Source: Triglochin maritima
Lineage: Eukaryota > Streptophyta > Magnoliopsida > Alismatales > Juncaginaceae
NCBI GenBank assembly: GCA_963682175.1
Contig: OY821772.1
Location: 51,544,925 to 51,608,924, forward strand
Length of the DNA: 64,000 bases
Reading direction: 5' to 3'
In this document: positions 13,421-25,028 of the stretch, in pieces
Layout: each line of letters starts with the position of its first letter
Position numbering within the stretch: position 1 is the stretch's first letter
Notes under the pieces: generated by a model
Told to the model about the DNA's origin: nothing
Seen by the model: only the letters and a program-made list of their open reading frames with translations
Database searches by the model: none
Made by a program: the position numbers and the translations under genes

Positions 13421-15414
13421 ATGTGAGGACACTGGAGTCACTTGCTGCTTTTGTTAGACCCAACGACGTTGTCCGATCGTGTTTTTATGTGCTAAGAAAG
13501 ATAAGTTGGGTGGTCGGATTTTATTTGTGACACAGAAGATGGTAAAATTTATTTCGATCTAAATTTATTTATATATTTTAAAGACTACTTGACTTAAATC
13601 GTGAGAGATGATTTTTCCATTTGAGTTTTGAGTTTCGAACATTATTCTTGATTGATTGTTTAATGATAATATAGATAAGAGTGATATGAATGTTTGACCA
13701 CTAATCTTATGTTGTTACGGAAGATATGACATTTAGGAGACTATTCATAAAGTCATCTTTATCCACTCCAATCTGGATATTTACAACATAAACATATTCA
13801 ACTACTTTCCTCTTATCCACTCCACTCGTGAAAGAATGAAAAAATGTCATTTATTACAACACGAGATGCTCCAAATAGCAAAAAATCAATACAGTGATCA
13901 TGCCATTTGAAAAACAAATCAACTTGGATAGATCCATGATAACTAAAATATCATGAGCATGAGCTTGATAATCTAAGCCAGAAAGAAAAGAAAAATAAAT
14001 ATATATGAATCAAACTACATGCGATCAGAACATTTTACCTTGAGCGTTGCCATTGATTTTCAAGACTTCGTTACCGAAAAGGCATTTTATTTGTCTTTTT
14101 GTACAAACTACCTTAATGATAAAACATCTCCTCAGGACCTCAACATGACACCACTTAAATGTCACAGGAAATGTTATTCCAACTACATACAACATAAATG
14201 TAGAAATTGAATTTGTTAGTTTCTCCCAAAACGTGAGGAAGCATCTCAAATGCAAAATATGTCAACTTGTTAAAAGAACGAAAAAACAGCATCATTGAGT
14301 TGCGATTGCAATTCCAACTCAAGGAACAAAAAAGTCAACAAATTGTGACTCGATCAAAATCATCACCCTCTGAAAATGAGAAGAAGTAATGGATCCAGGT
14401 GCAAAATACCCGACCGAAAGAAAGCAAACAACCAGGTCACGTGATCTTTCTTCCGAGACACACGAGAAAAGGCAATCCGCACCAACCCAAACGTTACCAC
14501 TTCCAATTTTTTCACGGAAATAATCATATTAGTTAATCAAACGAGACCGAAACTTGCAATTGCATTTCTCTTAGATACCGATTATCCGACTCTGGCAACA
14601 GTTTTTTGGATTAAGTTTTGGAAAATCAGTGAAGATTTTGAAAAGAAATTGACGAATGAAAAAATAGATTGAGAGATTTTTTGAAAATTTGATTTTAAAT
14701 TCCTATACAATTCCATGTCCTCAAAAAAACTAGGGGGGGGTTTACATCTTGAATTTGCTCTTTTGCCATCACTATTCTTTATATTATTACAAAAGAATAT
14801 TATTTCAAATGTCGATAATTTACAATATTACAAAGGAATATTCTTCAAAAATATTAATATTATCTTTTAAATTATCTATATATATAATGCAAACAAATCA
14901 CATCCTTCAGCATTCTCTGAGATTATTTACCACTTGTTATATATTTAAGGATGTCAAATTGTAGTCTTTAAGTTCTAAATTTGGTTATTTTCAGTGCAGG
15001 ATAAATAGCGAAAGAAATATAAGAAACAATGTTTTACCATTATAAATGCAAAAAAATGATATATTTAATAAAAGGTCACTTTTAGGTTTAAAATGTTTTT
15101 GGTAATATTTGAAAAGTAAAATCTAGATAGCAAAATAAATAAAAACTTGAAAATCAGTTTTTCTCCCCCAACAAAAAAATAGAATTTTTTTAAAAATCAG
15201 AATTTTTCTAAAATCTCCATTCGAAAAGTTGTGAAACTGACTCTTCATAAAGTGGAAAATCTGATCATGACCGTCGATGGAAAAACACATGTGATTTTGA
15301 CGGTTGGATGAGGGGAGATCGATTAAGAAATGTGTGGGAGACTGTTGGTTGGGTTGACTGCATGAGCCTTACGGTATTTATGAGTTTGCCATGGAAGAGA
15401 GGCACGTCTCTAAC
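13421..15414. other. AT-rich spacer with no gene recognised
   Basis: Only short, non-conserved open frames are present. I see no protein motif, RNA gene or bounded repeat here. There is a short G-run near 14731 and otherwise unremarkable AT-rich DNA. Confidence 0.6.
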
Positions 15415-15901
15415 TAGGCCTGGCAATCTGACACGAAACACGATAACACGACACGAACACGACACGAAAAATCCGTGTATGGGTTTACTGATTTCGTGTT
15501 TCGTGTCGTGTTCGTGTCGTGTTGGTGGTACACGAAACATATTTCGTGTCGTTTTCGTGTTTAACCAGTCGGGTACCCGAAAGTACACGAAAGTACACGA
15601 AATTGAATACACGAAAATATACATAAGTACACGAAAATACACGGAAGTACACGAAAATACACGAAAGTACACGAAACTACACGAAAACCGAATACACGAA
15701 AGTACACGAAATCCAAATGTCCAAATATTTCGTGTACTTTCGTGTCGTGTCGTGTATACACGGTTTATTTCGTGTCGTTTTCGTGTACTGAAAATCAGAC
15801 ACGAAAATAAACCGTGTCGTGTCCGTGTTTGCTTAACACGACTAGTATACACGAAATTACACGACACGAAAGTACACGACACGACACGATTGTCAGGCCT
15901 A
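15415..15901. mobile_element. Non-autonomous hAT-type MITE packed with ACACGA repeats
   Basis: The ends are inverted repeats: TAGGCCTGGCAATC on the left and GATTGTCAGGCCTA on the right. The flanks are an imperfect 8-bp target duplication (TCTCTAAC at 15407-15414, TCTCTGAC at 15902-15909), the length made by hAT transposases. The 487-bp body is almost entirely ACACGA or its complement TCGTGT, at spacings of about 9-12 bp, with the two strands mirrored so that the element can fold back. It has no coding capacity of its own. Subterminal repeats are typical hAT transposase-binding sites; this element is an extreme case. Confidence 0.85.
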
Positions 15902-15911
15902 TCTCTGACTC

Positions 15912-16050
15912 CTGGGCGTGTTAGTGGCTTGGAAAGCTCCGAATATAGATTTTCAGTTTAAACGGAAAGCAGGAGAAAACATAATCCAATGGAAAATAAA
16001 TTTCCTTTGACCGAAATTTGTTATTTGTGTATGTTTATGGAATGTAGCAT
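15912..16050 (+). repeat. Dispersed repeat, copy 1 (second copy near 26000)
   Basis: GCGTGTTAGTGG, GGAAAGCTCCG, GGAGAAAACA and ATTTCCTTTGACCGAA occur here in the same order as close variants at 26003-26150. Two diverged copies of one unclassified repeat are the simplest reading. No ends were defined. Confidence 0.6.
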
Positions 16051-16424
16051 AAAACGGTTTTCAGTCGTTTGTGCCGACAACAGAAAATATGAGAAATTTT
16101 GTAGTTACAGTTTAATTTATAAATGAATTTATGTTGCTTTAAAAGCAATAATATTACAATCCAACACAATGTCAAAAATACAAATGCAAGCTTAGAAGGC
16201 TTTGGATGCAAATGAAAGTTCAATTTTAATGTTGGAAAAAAAATATTATAAAGTTGTGTGGTTTGAGCAAACTTCAGACAAGTGAATAATCTAATTTGAA
16301 TGAGTTTAGGAGTGGTAGATCATATAAGCAGACTAAATTGTCAACTTCAGATATCTTACTTCCTGCAGTTATCCAAGTTGGCTCTTACTTCCTGAAAATT
16401 GTCAAATTCAGGGATCAACTCCAA

Positions 16425-16580
16425 ACTAGGGTGTACACCCACTAGTCCGGTCTGGTTAACCGGCCCGAACTGGACTGGGCCATCACAACCGGATTGGACC
16501 GAATAGGATCCGGTCTGGTTGTCGGTTTTGGTTTTGCAAGTCCATTGGTTCGAGGCCGGGCCGGTTGAATCCGGTCCAAA
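16425..16580. mobile_element. Fragment of a CCGGT-rich MITE
   Basis: The segment is dense in CCGGT, GGTCCG and ACCGG words and begins next to CTAGGGTGTACACCC, a common end for plant hAT-like MITEs. Only one end is convincing. No target duplication was found. Confidence 0.4.
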
Positions 16581-16891
16581 ACTGTAATCGAGCCCAATTG
16601 CGTTCTTTTTTCTTGTTCTTTTCTCTGTTTTGCTTGTTCTTTTTTTGTTTACATTATGTCCATTGTTTGATGTTATATTGAGTATACAATCATAAAACTC
16701 GATCATAGCTAGAAAACTTTGTCATCCGCATTTCTTGTATCTACACTTATTTCATATTATATTTGGACCATTTCCAATTTTTCTAAATGATTTGATATAC
16801 GTCTTCAAAGGGGTTTTCCCCCAATACGCACCTGTTTACCCTTGAATGAAAATGATTTTCTTTATTTTGGTACATTTTGAGGAAACTATTG

Positions 16892-17568
16892 CTAAACTTT
16901 TTGGTGAAGCAAACGACTGACAAAGGAATACAAAATAGTAATAGTAGTCTTCTAATGGCTAACAGAGCAAATATAACATGACGAAACTGCTTTCGGATGA
17001 CCGTCCAGGAGCACCGGGATTCCCAGAAGTAGTAGGTGGTTCCCTAAAACAAAAAATAAAGAAACGAAAGTTCATCAAAAAAATTAACGACCAAGGGAAA
17101 AAAATAATATATACCCACCGGTTATGGGACATGTTCGCTATCGACGGCAGGAGTCGAAGAATCCATTATCGTTTAGAGGGGAAGAAGGAAAGCCGGAATA
17201 GGTTCACAGGTACGCTTCCTCCGTTCACAGGTAATCCAACGAGAAAGAAAGGGAGACTCTCCCTTTTGGTCTGGATATTTTTAATCTTCCTCGGTATCTG
17301 AACCGTAGTTCGTAGGGGTGTCTGCCGCTGTCTTATCTGGAAAACAACCGTCGTTCTTCGAAAACCGTCAAAAAAATTTAAGACGTGTTTGGAAAGGGTG
17401 ACATGACAATCCGATTAGACGATGACTCGCCAACTTTTAGGTGTCACGGACGCCCGCGTCCGTGTATAACAATCCTAAACTTTTTGGTGAAGCAAACGAC
17501 TGACAAAGGAATACAAAATAGTAATAGTAGTCTTCTAATAGCTAACGGAGCAAATATAACATGGCGAA
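16892..17568. repeat. Direct repeats of about 94 bp flanking 489 bp of unknown sequence
   Basis: The block from CTAAACTTTTTGGTGAAGC to ATATAACATG(A/G)CGAAA occurs at 16892-16985 and 17475-17568 with only a few differences. The repeats do not start TG or end CA, so they are not obviously LTRs. Between them is an open frame of 107 codons on the plus strand (16978-17301), rich in Lys/Arg with a hydrophobic C-terminus, that I do not recognise. There is also a perfect palindromic hairpin at 17445-17464 (CACGGACG, 4-base loop, CGTCCGTG). The repeats are recent relative to the surrounding decay. Confidence 0.7.
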
Positions 17569-19316
17569 AAAAAAGGCTTACGATGATATAGATTTTATTG
17601 GGAAGCATAACCGAAGGGTGAATTTTTTTGTAATTTTGCCGACTGAGTGTGGTATCAATTAACGTTACTAACAGACAACCTTACTTAAACCATACAAAGT
17701 TGAAGAAAACACAGAGAAGAATGAGTAAGTCAAACTGTGTGCTAGTAGATGGAGGAAAAAATGTGTCTATCAACAAAGAATATTGTCAAAGAGAGCATTA
17801 TGTATAATTATTTAATGTTTCGACAACAATTACGAAATCAACGGAAATGGTCTTACAACGGAAATGTGTCTGGTAATTGGTTCATGGAGTGGATAATTTG
17901 CATCGGCAGTCATGTAGGATTGTAACTTGTAAGTGAAGAACTTTTTTTTGTTGTTGCAAACTTCTAGTCTTCTCATTTACGATGGCAACTTGAACGGAAG
18001 TCTAGATTTAAGTTACATTTACCCATCAACAATTAGTTCTAGTTGGAACAATAGGACGATGCAATATCGCTTTCAATGCTTGCATTTAGAGTTATAGACA
18101 TTCTTTCTCGTATACTTTTGTCATCTAAATGTCAATGGTGGTGTCCTTGAGGATATTTCCATGTGGTTTTTTGTTGTCTTATTTGATAAGTCATTTTTTC
18201 CCGTTGCGCAACTTCATTTCAACTCCCCATAAATATTATATTTAACTCATTTTGAAGGTATTTTATAGTCTTTTTAAAAACAAATTGTTAAAGGATCATT
18301 GTATTTGACAAGAAGGGGGATGCACAAGATTTAGGCTTATTTGGATGTTTAGTCTAATAAGAAGATGTCGTGAATCAAAAACTGAAACCGTAGCCGATTT
18401 CTACACATACCTATTAAAACACTGTTTATTGAGAAGATCTCAAAAAAGCTCTCAACCGGAAGTGACATTTCAACTTCTCAAGAAATGTTACTTCACAGTA
18501 AATATCGTTTTGTCCTATATCTTTTCGTCTAAGGAGGTGCATGTGCACAAGAAGAGACGAGATTGGTCTCCTAAAGGACTAGTAATGTCAATGTAATTCA
18601 TCTTCGATTTAAGAATGACAAGTTGTAATTACTCAATGTAATAATGCTGAACAGTGGGGTCATATGCAAAGGATAAATAAGGACATGACGTGTCATTTAG
18701 CAAGATTATAAGGGTGTTATGGTAAATTCTGAAATTGACAATAGTGAATTTAAGCTAATACCAAGGAAAAACTAAGTAGTTGAGTTTTTTTATTTAGTGT
18801 AATTGTGAGGTAGAAAAAAATGTGCACGTCAAGTTAACCAAACTTTTTCAGATTTATGTTTAGATGCTTGGTGGCTATTGGACCAACTAAATACTACAAA
18901 AAGCTACCGGAAACTACATCCAAACTGGACATTAGTAGTTAAACTATTAAACATTTTATTTTATTACTTGCATGTAAGATTTTTACATTGTAATTACGAC
19001 ACTAAATGAGCACCGATCACATCTTACAAGTGTCAAGACGTCCGCTTATATATTATTGTCTTACGATGTTGTGTTAGTCCTAGTTGCGGATTAATTATGT
19101 AGGCGTGCATACTTTGTCCTAGTTATTGAATAAATTTATTAGTAATACTTCCATATTTTCGTGATGGTGTATTGAATAATATAACATAATTTGATTACTG
19201 GACAAAGCAAACCTGACATATATGTGATATTTACGGTCAGTAAGTTGTATGATATTTTGCCATAGACTGATAGACTAAATCAAATTGTGCACTACTTGAT
19301 CAAATTGTATGATTAT
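17569..19316. other. AT-rich spacer with no gene recognised
   Basis: No coding frame longer than about 80 codons, no recognised motif and no bounded repeat was seen in this stretch. Confidence 0.55.
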
Positions 19317-19807
19317 TGTAATATCCTTAATCCTTTTTAAGACTAATCTTGTTTTGGGCCTTGATTAGGTGCTTAAGTGGTGATTTGGAGTGGATGGCTG
19401 AGATTGATTGGGGAGTTGAAGTGGATGGTGGAGATTTGGGGGAAGAGTTTAAGTGGTGGGTGTCTCTCTCTCTCTCGCATTCCTCTCTCTTTCTCTCGCT
19501 CAAATCCTCTCCCTCCCTCTGATCAGATCTCCGGTGCGTGGAGGAGCTCGAGCCGTGCGGATCTCGGAAGGCGAGGTGAAGCTCGGACGTTCGCCGGAGA
19601 GGAGTAGATCGTCGTTCGGTTGGTTTTCACCGGAGGAGGTGTTTTGCGAGGAAAAGCTCGTCGTCGAGTCTTCAAAGACTTCTTCAAGTCTTCAAGGTAT
19701 GTCAAGCTTTACTTTGATGCTCACTTATGCTTTGGTGGGTGTTGGGGTGGTCGACGGTAGGCCGGAGGGCTCGTCGGACCTGTGCAGCAGCGTTCTGCAC
19801 TATAATC

Positions 19808-20320
19808 GGTCGACCGGTGGCATGGTTCGGTCGACCGGTTGTAGAGGAATTTGGGCGGAAAACCCTTGCACCGGTCGAACGATACTCTTCGAGTGGTCGA
19901 CCGGTCGTACGTTTGATCAATGGAGAAAAGGCTCTGTGTGTTTTCGGTCGAACGGGACCCCTTTGTCGGTCGACCGAAAGCACTGTTGTAAGTCGGTTGG
20001 GGGCGTTGACCATCCAAACGGTCGACCGCCTTGTTGACTTGTTCGACCGGCGATTAAAAATAACTTAAGTTGGTTCGACCGTGAGATGTTCCGGTCGACC
20101 GGTGCACTATGCGGATTTTGGAGTTTGGTACTGGTCGTTTTCAGTCGACCGGTGAGTTTGGGTCGTTCGACCGTTGGTGCATATTACTGTGGCACAAGTT
20201 TTACTGGTCAAATTCGGTCGAACGGGACCCCTTTGCCGTTCGACCGATTGACAGTTTTGTTGGTTGGGCCAGTCCTGCTGAGAGGATTCGGTCGACCGGT
20301 TGGGACATTTTGTTCGACCG
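19808..20320. promoter_or_regulatory. Array of eight paired GGTCGACC-like palindromes
   Basis: Degenerate palindromes (GGTCGACCG, GGTCGAACG, GTTCGACCG) start at 19808/19829, 19873/19895, 19946/19968, 20020/20041, 20072/20093, 20143/20165, 20216/20238 and 20290/20312. Spacing inside a pair is always 21-22 bp. Between pairs it is 65, 73, 74, 52, 71, 73 and 74 bp. The sequence between sites varies much more. This pattern suggests sites for a dimeric DNA-binding protein placed on one helical face. Function is inference. Confidence 0.75.
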
Positions 20321-20355
20321 TTTGGTACGGTTTTCGCGTGTTCTTGTGTTGTGAA

Positions 20356-20760
20356 GCCAGCTCATGTTGGTGACGGATCTTCGGCCCTTGGAGGGTGACG
20401 GTGCCGGCCAGTGAGTGGTTCACGGGTGTTGTCGGGCCAGCCCAAGAAGGCAACGGATCTCCGGCCCTAGTGGGGTGACCGGTGCCGGCCTGAGGGTGGT
20501 TCGCGTGTGGGGCCAGCTCAAGATGGCAACGGATCTCCGACCCTAGAGGGGTGACGGTGCCGGCCTGAGAGTGGTCTTCTGGACAGCTCAAGATGGCAGC
20601 GGTACAGAGGATACCGACCTGAGAGTAATCCGGCGGTGCCTGGGGCACATGTGTGTGTTGACCGAGGATATTTCCTATCGTGGTGCCTGGGGCACATGTG
20701 TTGTCGCCGAGGGAGTTTCCGGCTGAGGTGCCTGGGGCACGTGTGTGAGGGTTAGGCTAG
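20356..20760. repeat. Two short tandem repeats within solo LTR copy A
   Basis: Units beginning GCCAGCTCA or a close variant start at 20356, 20436, 20512 and 20583 (71-80 bp apart). Directly after, GGTGCCTGGGGCAC starts at 20635, 20682 and 20727 (45-47 bp apart). Both are GC-rich and degenerate. Copy B lacks an obvious equivalent. Confidence 0.8.
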
Positions 20761-21623
20761 AGGACCCGTGGGACCCGTCACTGTTTGGTGTCTACTGTGG
20801 TAGGGAGAGAGTTCCTGAGGACCCAGTGAGACGTTTGTTGGTCTATCGCATTTCATTTCATACATGCTTTAGATATCTAGTCATTTATTGTTATAGAGGT
20901 TTGGCATACGGGGTTTCCTCTCGGGAAACTCAGGCATATTCATGTTTTATGTCAGGTTGTAGGCAGCATTAGGAGGTGGTGACCGCGGAGGAGCGCCTTC
21001 GGGACCAGATCCTGCTTTCCCTGTTTTTGAGGTCTGAGTGATTACATGTATATTTTCCTTATCTTTTGTTGTAATCACACTTTTGTAAACTCTCAGATAT
21101 ATATATTGTATATATGTTGGTGCATCAGTTGGCCTTTTTCGTTGGTAATATCCTCGTGTTGTGTTTAATTAAAAATTTAATTTCTTCCACTTTTGAAGAT
21201 GTTACAATTATAAACATGGGTCGGAACTACAAATACCCAACTCTACTTGATATAATACAACCACGTAGCGTAGGTAATAAACTTCAACAAAAGGAGCTAC
21301 AATACCGTAATTGTTTGTCTTGGAAACTGAAATAAGATAAAAGTTGATTTTTTTATTATATTAGAAGGGCAAAATTGGAAAGGGAAGATGTAAGGGTAAA
21401 TCTGGACTGTGTTAAAGTGTCGGATGAAAGCATTGAAGAGGTGAGTTATTTATTTTAATTGAACGGGTATGTATGACGTGGGTTAGTTAGATTAGATAAC
21501 AGTAGGTGTAGGCAGTAGCTATACAACCACAGGCACATCCAAAAAAAACAATATTTATCTTCGCCAACTCATTTTTCTCCCTCGCCATTTTCTCTTTACT
21601 TTCACATATTTCCGTAACTCTAA

Positions 21624-22577
21624 GAGCACCCGTTAACGGGTGCTCTTTGCCCGGGCGCCCTCCGGGGTGCCCAGGCAGCCCTCCCTTAACGGGAGGGCGC
21701 ACCCAGGGTGGGGCGCCTGGGTGGATTCCCGGGCGGGGGTCCACGTGCCCCCCCATTCGTCCAGATTTTTTTTGTTTTTGTTTTAAAAAAAAGGATTATT
21801 TTTATAATTAGGATAATGTATTAATTAGGTAAAATGGAATTTAATTAATTAGGTATTACAAAATAATTGAAAAAAATATTTTATGATTAATTAACAATTT
21901 TATGATTTACTTAGATATAAAAAATCATAAATAAATTAAGAAATACAAAATACAACTACAATACATATACACTTCGGAAAAAAATACAATACAAGTACAG
22001 AATACGAAATATTGTAGGTCCTCGATGTTTGAGAAGTCCAAGTCTCGATCAAATCGCCTCGTCTTTAGTGAGTCGCGCGCGTACTGTAAGTCCTCGATGC
22101 TTGAGAAGTCCAAGCCTCGATGCAAACGTCTCGTCTTGGAGGAAATGCGTCTTGATGTATTTGAAGTTTAGTATTTAAGTTTAGTATTTAAGCATGTATT
22201 TTTAGTTTTAGTTTCTAAATTTCCGGTTAATGTACTATGTAACGTGGTTTTCTAAATTTTAATAATATTTTCGTATTTATTAATTAAATGTTAATTAAAA
22301 ACGAATGAATTGTTGATATTAAATAATTACGATAATGATTATTAATATATTTTGTTGATTGTTGAAAGAGTTTTGGAGAGAAGAATAAAAATAATGTCGT
22401 GGCAACAAATACTGTAGCGTGACTGGGTGAATTGGGTAATGGTTAAGGATTTTGTAGGGGGGTTGGTTTGTGCTGACGTGGCAGAGAGAGAAGCTGACGT
22501 GGCAGAGAGAGAAGCTGACGTGGCTGAGAGAGAAAGCAATGTGTCCGGGAACTGCCTGGGCGCCGTTAATGATGCTC
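21624..22577. mobile_element. PIF/Harbinger-type non-autonomous element, copy 1
   Basis: TAA target duplications lie at 21621-21623 and 22578-22580. The termini are inverted repeats (GAGCACCCGTTAACGG on the left; the right end read in reverse is GAGCATCATTAACGG). A 3-bp TAA/TTA duplication is the PIF/Harbinger signature. The first 22 bp are themselves a perfect palindrome. The interior is AT-rich with a 73-bp-spaced duplication (CTCGATG...GAGAAGTCCAAG at about 22020 and 22093) and three GCTGACGTGG repeats. No transposase is encoded. The right-end sequence is shared with the larger element ending at 43106. Confidence 0.85.
22472..22534 (+). promoter_or_regulatory. Three 21-bp repeats carrying ACGTGGC (ABRE/G-box-like) and GAGAGA
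   Basis: GCTGACGTGG starts at 22472, 22493 and 22514, each followed by a GAGAGAGA tract. ACGTGGC is the core of plant abscisic-acid response elements. The matching end of the second Harbinger element (near 43052) has a single copy, so the array expanded in this one. Regulatory activity is not shown. Confidence 0.6.
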
Positions 22578-22580
22578 TAA

Positions 22581-25028
22581 GTCTCTAACCCATCAAACGT
22601 TGGATTTCTTCGTCCGACGCTTGGTAGTTGTGTAGTTGACCTTCGATAACCTTAATGACAAACATACAATCTTCCACACTCGAGCTTGCTCGATTAAATG
22701 CAATTAAATTTGAAGACCACCATTTTATTCATACATTCGACTCAACTAGCCGAGTTGACCTTGTATTTGGTTATCTACCTTTGTGATACGACTACCAAGA
22801 GTGGTAGTACACTGCCTCCACCAACCAGCTTCAACAGTGGAGTCCCGTCTAGGAAATGAAATTAATTAAATTGAACAAATGAATGATTCTTAATGCACAG
22901 GAAAACAAGAGACACGCCTTTGCCGATTGTTATTTCGCATTTCACTCGCATTATAATTGAGAATTCAAATCACATCAAACCCTACCTTCCTAAGAAACCA
23001 ACCTTAAAATTTATATTTGAGGTAACTTTTGGGGTTTCAGAAAACAAACCTTAAAACTTCACCTCCCTCCTCACCGTCGTTGGCATCCTTCTCAACTGTT
23101 CGATCGGCACTGACAAACCTAAATGATATGCGATCCTCGACCTTTAGTCGGACGCCGACGGTAGGATTTAGTGTCCATTAAGAAAGCCTACCACCTCTTT
23201 GATTTCTTCCTCCTTCCCGACCGCAACCAAAGCTCATTCACTCCAATAGTAGGCATAACCCAGAAAAAGGTCATATCAAAGTTTTGCGTTATGAAAGATA
23301 TGCTATGCGGATGATTACAATTTTCTGATTACTTATGTAATTGATAATTTAACATGATATATATTTTTTGTTACCATTCTAAAACTTAATTTCATTTTTA
23401 ACTACATAAATACAAAAAACATGTTCAAAACTTAGTTTCATTCTAAAACATGATTTCATTTTTTAACTACATGATTAGTAGCATATTATGCATAATATTC
23501 ATGTTATATATCATTAATTTCACCTTAATATTATGTTTTTTGAGTGTTTGTTATTGTATTTCAAGTGTTAGATAATAAAGAAAAGAATGGAAAAGAAAAG
23601 AACTAAAACGTACGAAGAAATAACTTAAATAAAGCAAAATAGACATCCCGGTCATACACAATGACTCATCTGGAAGAGTGAATGACCTAAATGTAAGCAA
23701 TGGGGGACCAAATAACAAACCGAGAAACTCCACACCACCATGATGAGTATTTTGACAATTATATTCAGGCACAAACTCAAACAAATAATCCGGGTGCACC
23801 TCACGTGGAGAATTAAAGCAATGAAGAAGCCAACCGAAATCGAGTCGAATCCAACCAACCATGACCGCCAATTGATGACCCAAGATAACCAATTGGCGGT
23901 CTAATTTGGTCATGATCCGACCCGACTTCTCGTAGTTGTGTATTATGTTGTTTATGTCCATTTTAGGCAGTTTTCAGTAGTCCAACATCGGGGGATTGCC
24001 CCGAGTAGCATTTTTCATGTCTATAAATAGAAGTATTCTTCCTAATTTGTAATGTACTCATTGCTTGGTTGTCATTCTCTCTACTTGGAGTAAGTCTTTG
24101 AAGCAAAACTCAATGTGGAGAGGATGTCACGTTGTAATGTGAGTCGTGTAAATAAAATATTTTTTTTAGTTAGATATTGTTTCCTTTAGTCTTGCGTGTT
24201 TTGTTTTCTTAAATTTTTGCATAATTAGTTAGCTTAATGAGTAGTGAGTAGTTTTATCCATTTGGGGGTGAAGATAATGTTTATACATGTAATGAAGAAT
24301 GCGAATGAATGTTATATTATGCAATATGTAACGAATGTGAATGTATGCTTGTTTGTTTTAGAATACATAACTTGATGAGTTTTACACAACTTTTAGGCAC
24401 CTCACATGTTTGTCTACGTTCTTAATAACTAACTTATTTATGCTAATATTAATCAACTAGGTTAGTGATTGGATTGATAGGTCTTGTCACAACCATTAGA
24501 CACTTCTTATGCATGAAAACACAACCTATACTTGTGCATTGTTAAATGCATTCTTCACTACCTTTATTACTTGTGTACACACGCTCCACCCATTGGAGGT
24601 TTTTTTACTGAATTTCATATTGCTTTGCTAGTTGTTTCGTTTAGTTTCAGTTACTCTCGTGCTTTCATCTTTCTCATTTGTTAGTTGCTTGTTAGTGTAA
24701 CCTAGTTTAATGTAATCAAACTTCATCTCCCCTTATTTTCCATTTGACTTCTGAAGAACCAGAGTTTACACACCTCCATGTGGACTCGACCCGTATTTAC
24801 CACCGCTTCATCGCGGTCATGCACTTGCGGTTATCATAACTAAATCAATCACTACATAAATATATTTTTATGTCCAAAACATGATAATATGCATATCCAA
24901 AACAAATATAAAAAACATACATAAAATGCATAACTACATAAATAATCTTTAGTCCAAAGACTATAAACAAGTCCACAATCACACTGTCACAAATCCACAA
25001 CTTCATGATATAGAGTAGGGTTTTTTGC
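22581..25028. other. Spacer with an LTR-like fragment, no gene
   Basis: No conserved protein was recognised. Around 23980-24180 there is a promoter-like segment (CTATAAATAG at 24021-24030 after CCAACATCGGGGGATTG). Around 24780-24835, GACTCGACCCGTATTTACC...GCACTTGCGGTTA resembles sequence just inside plant LTR elements. I could not fix ends or a family. A minus-strand open frame of 136 codons at 23551-23961 has no recognisable motif. Confidence 0.4.

Larger units (their letters stand above)
19317..21206. repeat. Solo LTR of a Ty3/gypsy-type element (copy A)
   Basis: The segment starts TGTAATATCC and ends GATGTTACA. Identical 5-bp direct repeats, ATTAT, flank it at 19312-19316 and 21207-21211, so both boundaries are firm. 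At 1890 bp with TGTAAYATCC...GATGTTACA ends it fits the long LTRs of chromovirus (Tekay/Del-like) elements; the lineage is inferred. No internal domain remains, so it is a solo LTR left by LTR-LTR recombination. Inside are the paired GGTCGACC array, a tandem repeat of about 75 bp, and the string GGCATACGGGGTTTCC that is also in copy B (34165-36235). Confidence 0.9.

Noticed and set aside
15560..15720. Regularly spaced TACACGAAA repeats that look like a CRISPR array
   Set aside because: Period is only about 9-11 bp with no unique spacers, and the block lies inside a hAT MITE in a plant genome.
19453..20373. Several overlapping open frames of 80-194 codons in solo LTR copy A
   Set aside because: They arise because the palindromic GGTCGACC repeats lack stops in several frames on both strands. 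No protein family is recognisable.
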